Shown here: positions 7,436 to 11,481 of the stretch, one piece after another | Layout of the letters: each line of letters starts with the position of its first letter | Position numbering within the stretch: position 1 is the first letter of the stretch | Source: Armatimonadota bacterium | Lineage (GTDB): Bacteria; Armatimonadota; Zipacnadia; Zipacnadales; FEN-943 | DNA length: 11,481 nt | NCBI GenBank assembly: GCA_029777735.1 | Contig: JAKORR010000144.1 | Location: 1-11,481 of the forward strand | Reading direction: 5' to 3' | The notes under the pieces: generated by a model | Seen by the model: the letters and a program-made list of their open reading frames with translations, nothing else | Told to the model about the DNA's origin: nothing | The model's database searches: none | Made by a program: the position numbers and the translations under genes

Positions 7436-7765
7436 CTAGATCTGTACCGCCCGGTCAACACTGACAACGAATACCTGCGCTCCGCCAACGCGCACCGTCA
7501 TTGCCTCCTGCACCGGTGAGGCATACAGGCGCGTATCTGGCGCACTGACCTGAACCACCTGCTCCCTGGGCCGACAAACTGTACCAATGATCTCCAGCGC
7601 GTGGTCCACCTGGCTCTCCTCCACTCCCAGGAGCAGCGTCACGTTGCCCTCGCGAAGGAATCCGCCAGTACTCCCAATCTCGGTGAAGCGAAAGCCTTCC
7701 TCGATCAGGGCCTCGCGTAAACGCAGATGGTCTCGCTTGTTGATGATCACTATCAGCAGTTTCAC
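7436..7765 (-). CDS. darA: Cyclic-di-AMP receptor, PII-like (DarA/PstA family)
   Basis: A small PII-like trimeric signalling protein that binds cyclic di-AMP; in this family ligand binding reorders loops that are thought to contact an as yet poorly defined partner. From the GTG at 7765 the protein is 109 residues, the usual length. It begins with the beta strand KLLIVIINKRD and carries the binding segment R26-x-T28 and TGGFLREGN at 33-41 (F36, L37 and N41 as in the family), followed by TLLLGVEE, a CRPREQ segment (64-69) and a C-terminal VGGAQVFVV strand with Phe99. Position 24, Asn in the well-studied staphylococcal protein as I recall it, is Gly here. The frame is open further upstream (GTG at 7828), but the family start and GAGGAG at 7777-7782, 11 nt before the GTG, favour 7765. 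The usual Firmicutes neighbours (tmk, holB) are absent; the partner here is the MFS/HEAT gene. Confidence 0.88.
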   Translation of the reverse strand: MKLLIVIINKRDHLRLREALIEEGFRFTEIGSTGGFLREGNVTLLLGVEESQVDHALEIIGTVCRPREQVVQVSAPDTRLYASPVQEAMTVRVGGAQVFVVSVDRAVQI

Positions 7766-7892
7766 GGGCTTTCTGTCTCCTCGGATCGGCTGCACGAGAG
7801 GTGTGAAGCCCCAGCCTTCCCGGTACACGCACAGCCGCTCTACTCCGCCGCGACCTCTCCTCCCGTCCCTTTCGTCCCTCTGCCTGGAGTGG

Positions 7893-8066
7893 TCACTGCG
7901 AGCTGTACTTGGCTCCAGCCGTCCCTACCGTGAGCCCTTCGAGTAGCTCGGCGGCGCTAATCGACGCTTCGACCCATGGCACGCACTGCGCTTCCCAGTC
8001 GACAAGGCTCAACGGCGGTATCCTACAAGGCACCCGTACCGGCGCCAGGAGCAGCCTGCCTAACAT
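7893..8066 (-). CDS. Possible small protein upstream of darA (weak)
   Basis: A 57-codon ORF from ATG 8066-8064 to TGA 7895-7893. It begins MLGRLLLAPVRVP, has a middle SLVDWEAQCVPWVEAS and a helical AAELLEGLTVG near the end, with amino-acid content that looks protein-like. There is no Shine-Dalgarno site before the ATG, and an open frame of this length can arise by chance in GC-rich DNA. No family recognised. It lies 127 nt upstream of darA on the same strand. Confidence 0.25.
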   Translation of the reverse strand: MLGRLLLAPVRVPCRIPPLSLVDWEAQCVPWVEASISAAELLEGLTVGTAGAKYSSQ

Positions 8067-8243
8067 AGTCTAGTGGAAACGCACCATCGCGCTCCCCTCG
8101 CAGGGTAGGTCGTCAAATCCACGGCTTTCCCCGCTGATCGCCTTCTACGGCAGGCCGTGGGAGCCTGAGTTTGCTATCGCGGATTTCTTCGCGCCTGCTC
8201 GAAGGAAACCTGCCACTAGGGCCTTCTGGGCTGCACGCCCAAC

Positions 8244-8272
8244 GTGTCAAACGTACGCGGAACCTGTACAAT
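8244..8272 (+). promoter_or_regulatory. Candidate promoter for the M15 peptidase gene
   Basis: GTGTCA at 8244-8249 and TACAAT at 8267-8272 are 17 nt apart, matching 4 of 6 and 5 of 6 consensus bases. The start point would fall near 8279, giving a leader of about 54 nt before the ATG at 8333 that begins almost directly with the GC hairpin at 8285-8300. Confidence 0.45.
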
Positions 8273-8315
8273 CTAGAGACAAAGGGCGCCTCAAGGCGCC
8301 TTACGTTGTACAATC
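8265..8315 (+). repeat. TGTACAATC direct repeats flanking a GGCGCC hairpin
   Basis: Identical 9-mers TGTACAATC occur at 8265-8273 and 8307-8315, 42 nt apart (about four helical turns). The second is part of the palindrome TTGTACAA (8306-8313). Between them GGCGCC 8285-8290 and GGCGCC 8295-8300 form a perfect 6-bp stem with loop TCAA. The first copy overlaps the proposed -10 box. The arrangement resembles a paired operator; no known regulator can be named. Confidence 0.5.
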
Positions 8316-8332
8316 GTCCAGACAACGTACTG

Positions 8333-9478
8333 ATGTCTACCCTTGCGTTAGTGCCTACGCCACCGGATACACTACTACTGGCTGCGGCCCCGCCGCGATC
8401 CCCAGCGCGGGCTACCTTTCTCATTACAGGCCTGCTGTTGGCTGTTCTCCTACCCACCACCTGTGCCCTGGGACAGTTCCAGTATCGCTGCAGACTCATG
8501 GCCACCGCAGCGGTGCCTTATGCCGGCTCGTGGGCCTTCATGAGCCTGGAGTGGGGGCTGGATCAACCTGCTGTGCTGATCGTACAACCTGGCTCGACCG
8601 CCCGCGTGACGTTGCAGGCCGGGTTCTGGGACTCGCGCACCGGCAGGCCGGTGTCCCTGCGCGGCGCCGAGCAAATGCAGTGGGAACTGGCACAACAAGC
8701 CTGGGTAGGCAACCTAAGGGGCGGTCTCCAGATGTTCTGGGTGGCGCCGGGTATTCTAGAGATCCGCCTTCCGCCCGACACTTGGGGTGATGCGGCTCTG
8801 CGCCTTACGTCCCTGTGGATGCCAACGCCCCAATCGCCTCGGTATCCTCAGCAGTCGGCAAGCGTGTCGCTTGTCCTCCTGGCACCTCGCCATATGCCTC
8901 AACTGCCATCCGACGGCACCATCGACGGCTATCCCCTTGGACGATATCCGTCGGGCTGCTGCCCACCGGAGTGGTTCGTGCCGGTACCCGACGCAGCTGA
9001 GGACCACTACCTCACACCCTTCTTCCGCCTCAGCGAGTTCACCTGTGCCCAGCCATCCGCTGTGGCCCTCAAGTACACCGTCATCGATTACGCCCTGCTG
9101 GAGAAACTAGAAAAGCTGCAGCGCGTGCTGTTGAACGCTGTTCCCGGCACCCGAATCACGACGAGCAACGGCCACGGTGGCTACCGCAGCCCCCAGTACA
9201 ACGCCCAAGTGGGCGGCGCGGCCCGCAGCCGACACATGTGGGGAGATGCCTTCGACTTCCGCGTAGTGCAGGGTACTTCTAGGACCCTTGCCGACCTCAA
9301 CGGTGACGGCGTTGTAGGACAGGCCGATGGCGAGTGGCTGAGAAGCATGGTGCGCGACCTAGAAAATCGGGCCCTCGTCCGCCCTGGGGGCTTTGGGATC
9401 TACGGCAACGGGAAGAACTCGCGCCTCTTTTTCCACATAGACACGCGGGGTCAGGCAGTGGACTGGAAGGACGACTGA
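8333..9478 (+). CDS. Secreted M15-type peptidase (D-Ala-D-Ala carboxypeptidase-like) with a dockerin-like calcium loop
   Basis: 381 residues from ATG 8333. A long N-terminal stretch with a hydrophobic core at ~28-43 (TFLITGLLLAVLL) and a likely cleavage after CALG indicates export. The middle (~50-230) is an unrecognised beta-rich domain (PGSTARVTLQAGFWD, WELAQQAWVG). The C-terminal catalytic domain (~235-381) has FRLSEFTC, GYRSPQYN, SRHMWGDAFDF (H301 and D308 of the SxHxxGxAxD zinc motif) and the final HID (H368), as in M15/YcbK-like enzymes that cut peptidoglycan peptides. Between the zinc motifs sits DLNGDGVVGQAD (321-332), an EF-hand loop like those of dockerins. The frame is open from TTG 8171, but that extension overlaps the proposed promoter and has no ribosome site; ATG 8333 also lacks one, so the start is moderately certain. 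It converges on rdgB with a 36-nt gap that holds no terminator. Confidence 0.82.
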   Translation: MSTLALVPTPPDTLLLAAAPPRSPARATFLITGLLLAVLLPTTCALGQFQYRCRLMATAAVPYAGSWAFMSLEWGLDQPAVLIVQPGSTARVTLQAGFWDSRTGRPVSLRGAEQMQWELAQQAWVGNLRGGLQMFWVAPGILEIRLPPDTWGDAALRLTSLWMPTPQSPRYPQQSASVSLVLLAPRHMPQLPSDGTIDGYPLGRYPSGCCPPEWFVPVPDAAEDHYLTPFFRLSEFTCAQPSAVALKYTVIDYALLEKLEKLQRVLLNAVPGTRITTSNGHGGYRSPQYNAQVGGAARSRHMWGDAFDFRVVQGTSRTLADLNGDGVVGQADGEWLRSMVRDLENRALVRPGGFGIYGNGKNSRLFFHIDTRGQAVDWKDD

Positions 9479-9514
9479 ACCGCCGAAACTCTGCTACTCT
9501 CTCCACCGCCCCTT

Positions 9515-10153
9515 TCAATGCGGCCAGTCGGCCTCCGACAACCTCCTCAGCACTTCGGGCAGCCTGCGAACGGCGCGTCCCCTGTGGCTTACCGCGTTCT
9601 TCTCGTCAGGCGTCATTTGGGCGAAGGTCCTTCCCGCAGGCAGGTAGAGGAAAACCGGGTCGTAGCCAAAGCCGCCCGTGCCTTGCGGCTTGTCCGCGAT
9701 GACTCCGCAGACACGGCCCGCCCACCTCGCAAGTATACGCCCAGGCACTGCCAGGGCCAGCACGCAGACGAACTGGGCAGCCCGCCTTGCATGGGGAACT
9801 TGTGCTAGCTCACGCAGCAGCAGCTCGACGCGCTGAGAATCGGTGAGATCATCGCCGCCGTATCGTGCCGACAGGACACCGGGTCGCCCGCCCAGCGCAT
9901 CCACCATCAAACCGCTGTCGTCCGCCAGAGCAAGCTCACCGGTGGCTTCAGCCACAGCGAGAGCCTTGGCTGCGGCGTTCTCCGCGAAGGTCTGTCCCGT
10001 CTCCTCGATTTCTGCGTCGAAGCCCGCCTGTGCCAGGTCCATGACTTCCACAGGCAGGCCCTCGATCACGCGGCGAATCTCGCGCACCTTTGCTGGGTTC
10101 CGGGAGGCCACCACAATACGACTGCCCGAGAAGGAATCCGCGCGATCCACCAT
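9515..10153 (-). CDS. rdgB: XTP/dITP pyrophosphatase (non-canonical purine NTP hydrolase)
   Basis: Hydrolyses dITP, XTP and dXTP to the monophosphate and pyrophosphate, keeping deaminated purines out of DNA and RNA; cytoplasmic and usually dimeric. 212 residues, normal for the HAM1/RdgB family. Key motifs: SRNPAK at 17-22 (the S/TxNxxK nucleotide-binding motif), TFAENA with the metal-site Glu at 58, DDSGL at 78-82, SARY at 95-98, GFGYDPVF at 161-168 and SHRGRA at 179-184. The ATG at 10153 is chosen over a GTG at 10159 because GAGGAG (10162-10167) is 8 nt before the ATG but only 2 nt before the GTG. The ATG is 15 nt after the rph stop, and the ribosome site directly follows that stop, so the two are cotranscribed and probably translationally coupled; rph-rdgB is a widespread gene pair. 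Confidence 0.95.
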   Translation of the reverse strand: MVDRADSFSGSRIVVASRNPAKVREIRRVIEGLPVEVMDLAQAGFDAEIEETGQTFAENAAAKALAVAEATGELALADDSGLMVDALGGRPGVLSARYGGDDLTDSQRVELLLRELAQVPHARRAAQFVCVLALAVPGRILARWAGRVCGVIADKPQGTGGFGYDPVFLYLPAGRTFAQMTPDEKNAVSHRGRAVRRLPEVLRRLSEADWPH

Positions 10154-10168
10154 GCCCACTTCTCCTCA

Positions 10169-10897
10169 TCACGAACGCACGACGATACCCTCGAGTGCTT
10201 TCCTCTGAATCTCGAAGAGGATCTTGAGGCCCTTGCTGGCCCCTCCGATGAGCCGGTTGAGCTGTTCCACACTGAAGGGATTGCCCTCGGCTGCCGCCTG
10301 GATCTCAACGACCTGTCCCTTGTGAGTGAGAACAAGGTTCAGGTCCACGGAAGCCGATCGGTCCTCCTCGTAGGTCAGGTCAACCAGCACGTCTCCCTGC
10401 ACCAGCCCGGCAGAGATAGCCGCCACTTGTGCCGAGAGGGGCCAAGTGCGTACCAGATTGTGCTGAATCATCCACGATATCGCCTGCGCCAAGGCCACAT
10501 AGGCACCGGTGATGGCCGCCGTCCGCGTGCCTCCGTCGGCTTGGATGACGTCACAGTCCACCACTATCGACCACGTGCCCAGCATGTGTAGGTCGCACAC
10601 TGCACGCAACGCGCGTCCGATCATCCGCTGGATCTCCTGAGTTCGTCCGCTGACTCCAGCCGTGCTTTCCCGCGGAGTGCGCTCGGCCGTCGAGCGCGGC
10701 AGCATTGAATACTCCGCAGTGATCCAGCCCTGCTCCGACCTGGCCAGCCACTTGGGGACGCGGTCGCTGACACTGGCCACACACAGAACATGGGTGTCGC
10801 CCACGCGTATGAAGGCTGAGCCTTCTGCGTGCCTGATGCACCCGCATTCAATGGTGCACGGGCGAATCTCTTCTTCCGTACGTCCGTCTTTGCGCAA
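10169..10897 (-). CDS. rph: Ribonuclease PH
   Basis: Phosphate-dependent 3'-5' exoribonuclease that trims the 3' ends of tRNA precursors and takes part in structured RNA decay; forms a hexameric ring. 242 residues, standard length. It opens with the family signature MRKDGR, and contains GRTQEIQRMIGRALRAV at 84-100 (substrate and phosphate-binding Arg cluster), CDVIQADGGTRTAAITGA at 114-131 (active-site signature) and GNPFSVEQLNRLIGGASKG near the C-terminus. The start is TTG at 10897-10895, supported by GAGGGGG at 10905-10911 with a 7-nt spacer and by the exact family N-terminus. First gene of the rph-rdgB operon, with its own promoter about 20 nt upstream. Confidence 0.96.
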   Translation of the reverse strand: MRKDGRTEEEIRPCTIECGCIRHAEGSAFIRVGDTHVLCVASVSDRVPKWLARSEQGWITAEYSMLPRSTAERTPRESTAGVSGRTQEIQRMIGRALRAVCDLHMLGTWSIVVDCDVIQADGGTRTAAITGAYVALAQAISWMIQHNLVRTWPLSAQVAAISAGLVQGDVLVDLTYEEDRSASVDLNLVLTHKGQVVEIQAAAEGNPFSVEQLNRLIGGASKGLKILFEIQRKALEGIVVRS

Positions 10898-10923
10898 GAA
10901 ATAACCCCCTCGACTGCCCGGCC

Positions 10924-10952
10924 ATTATAAGCGTGTCGACCGGCCTTCACAA
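10924..10952 (-). promoter_or_regulatory. Promoter of the rph-rdgB operon
   Basis: On the - strand, TTGTGA (10952-10947) and a perfect TATAAT (10929-10924) are separated by 17 nt. The start point should be near 10917, leaving about 20 nt before the TTG start, just enough for the GAGGGGG ribosome site. Confidence 0.7.
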
Positions 10953-10987
10953 CGCAAGGAGGCCCAGCGAGGTTGCCCCACCCGGCC

Positions 10988-11242
10988 TCAGAGCGCATAC
11001 CAAACCCCCTCCGACGGTGCTGCCTTGGTGCTATCGTCGAAGAGCGCCCTCACCGCGAAGGTCTACGTGCTGTCGAAGGTGACGTCCATCAACTCGCACG
11101 TGAGCGTTTCTCTCAGCCGCTTGGTCTCGCCCGCCGCGGCCAGCGATACCCACAGGACTGTGACCAACAACACCCCGGCGCTAGCCCAACTTCGACAGTT
11201 GGTGAGCGTGAGGGCTTGGGAATCAAGGATGTGGGGGGTCAT
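10988..11242 (-). pseudogene. Possible small secreted protein interrupted by an in-frame amber codon
   Basis: From ATG 11242 the frame reads MTPHILDSQALTL, a hydrophobic segment (ASAGVLLVTVLWVSLAAAG, ~20-38) and then LTCELMDVTFDST, stopping at TAG 11065-11063 (59 residues). The same frame continues as plausible protein, TFAVRALFDDSTKAAPSEGV, to TGA 10990-10988; this tail resembles the end of an Fn3-like fold. It may be a small exported protein broken by a nonsense mutation, or the true gene may end at the TAG. No Shine-Dalgarno site is seen. The opposite strand is also open here (GTG 11025 to 11345), sharing wobble positions, so codon bias cannot separate the two; the signal-peptide-like segment favours the - strand. 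Low certainty. Confidence 0.35.
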
Positions 11243-11270
11243 TTTGCCACTACACGGCCTTGTTCCCGCT

Positions 11271-11292
11271 GCCAGGCCCCGGGGCGCCTGGC
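11271..11292 (-). other. GC-rich inverted repeat downstream of the right-edge gene
   Basis: GCCAGGC 11271-11277 and GCCTGGC 11286-11292 are perfect inverted repeats with an 8-nt spacer. It lies 50 nt past the stop codon of the gene entering from the right and could end its transcript, but no U-run follows on either strand, so a standard rho-independent terminator is not supported. Confidence 0.4.
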
Positions 11293-11341
11293 GTGGGGTG
11301 GGTGGTGGGTCTGCGTTGCAGGTCTGCGTCCTCGAAGCCTG

Positions 11342-11481
11342 TTAGCGCTCGGCACCCGCGTCCACAGTGCGTGGCAGGTGCGCGATGCCTACCGCCTGCA
11401 GCACCGCCCTGCCCTGTGCTGTGGGCCTGGAGATCAGCCGCAGCTCCTCCTCCCCAGCCCTCAACCTCACTACCTCGATTC
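11342..11481 (-). CDS. C-terminal end of an unidentified protein (5' part outside the window)
   Basis: The frame entering from the right edge gives 45 codons before TAA 11344-11342. It reads IEVVRLRAGEEELRLISR, then PTAQGRAVLQAVGIAHLPRTV. The last part, with a hydrophobic helix followed by GI..LP, is loosely like the tails of some IS1634/IS1380-type transposases, but 45 residues are too few to assign a family. The other two - strand frames have an early stop or low-complexity content. Codon use looks like that of the neighbouring genes. Confidence 0.45.
   Translation of the reverse strand, partial: IEVVRLRAGEEELRLISRPTAQGRAVLQAVGIAHLPRTVDAGAER

Larger units (their letters stand above)
8067..8332. 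other. Intergenic region upstream of the M15 peptidase, mostly uncharacterised
   Basis: Together with 7766-8066 this forms about 570 nt without a confident gene. Bases 8244-8315 hold the promoter-like and repeat structures listed separately. In 8067-8240 I see no tRNA, terminator or convincing - strand promoter. A TTG-initiated in-frame extension of the peptidase from 8171 crosses this region but lacks a ribosome site. Confidence 0.5.

Noticed and set aside
7766..7828. 21-residue extension of DarA from GTG 7828
   Set aside because: The family starts at the KLLIVI strand and is 109 residues long, exactly the length from GTG 7765.
8055..8125. tRNA-like stretch (TAGTCTAGTGG and GGTCGTCAAATCC resemble D- and T-arm sequences)
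   Set aside because: No acceptor stem or anticodon stem can be paired, and no CCA-compatible 3' end is present.
8171..8332. 54-residue extension of the M15 peptidase from TTG 8171
   Set aside because: No ribosome site, and it would run through the promoter, hairpin and repeat region; the signal-peptide-like segment follows ATG 8333.
11025..11345. 106-codon + strand ORF
   Set aside because: No ribosome site, signal or motif; it lies opposite the signal-peptide-bearing - strand frame. It cannot be fully excluded because the wobble positions coincide.

Overview
This is a GC-rich bacterial chromosome segment. The best clue to the organism is the gene at 2950-4755. It encodes a secreted protein with one S-layer homology (SLH) domain, a stalk, and a beta-barrel-like C-terminus ending in Phe. 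That is the plan of peptidoglycan-tethered porins (OmpM/SlpA type) from diderm Terrabacteria such as Deinococcota, Negativicutes, Cyanobacteria and Armatimonadota-like lineages. A 109-residue DarA/PstA-type cyclic-di-AMP receptor points the same way. The phylum is an inference from gene content only.

Left part (1-2514, + strand): a large gene of unknown function enters from the left edge. It is open from base 2 and has two similar-looking modules separated by a roughly 400-residue Pro/Ser/Ala/Thr-rich linker. It is followed by a 62-residue cysteine-rich zinc-ribbon protein.

Centre-left (2515-4810, + strand): a good sigma70-type promoter (TTGACT-N17-TAACAT) starts a transcript with a leader of about 280 nt containing several stem-loops. 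The leader runs into the SLH/collagen-like/coiled-coil/porin gene, which ends at a strong terminator that works in both directions.

Centre (4954-7765, - strand): darA is followed after 73 nt by an MFS transporter fused to a HEAT-repeat cytoplasmic domain. The pairing suggests a transporter under cyclic-di-AMP control, by analogy with PII/AmtB, but this is a hypothesis. A weak 57-codon ORF lies upstream of darA.

Centre-right (8067-9478): a regulatory region with duplicated TGTACAATC boxes around a GC hairpin precedes a secreted M15-type peptidase (+ strand), which carries a dockerin-like calcium loop between its catalytic motifs.

Right part (9515-11481, - strand): rph (RNase PH, TTG start) and rdgB (XTP/dITP pyrophosphatase) form a tight operon behind a TATAAT promoter. 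Upstream of it are a probable decayed secreted ORF with an in-frame amber codon and the last 45 codons of an unidentified gene entering from the right edge.

The most unusual features are the collagen-like triplet stalk inside a peptidoglycan-tethered porin, its long structured mRNA leader, and the darA-MFS/HEAT pair.
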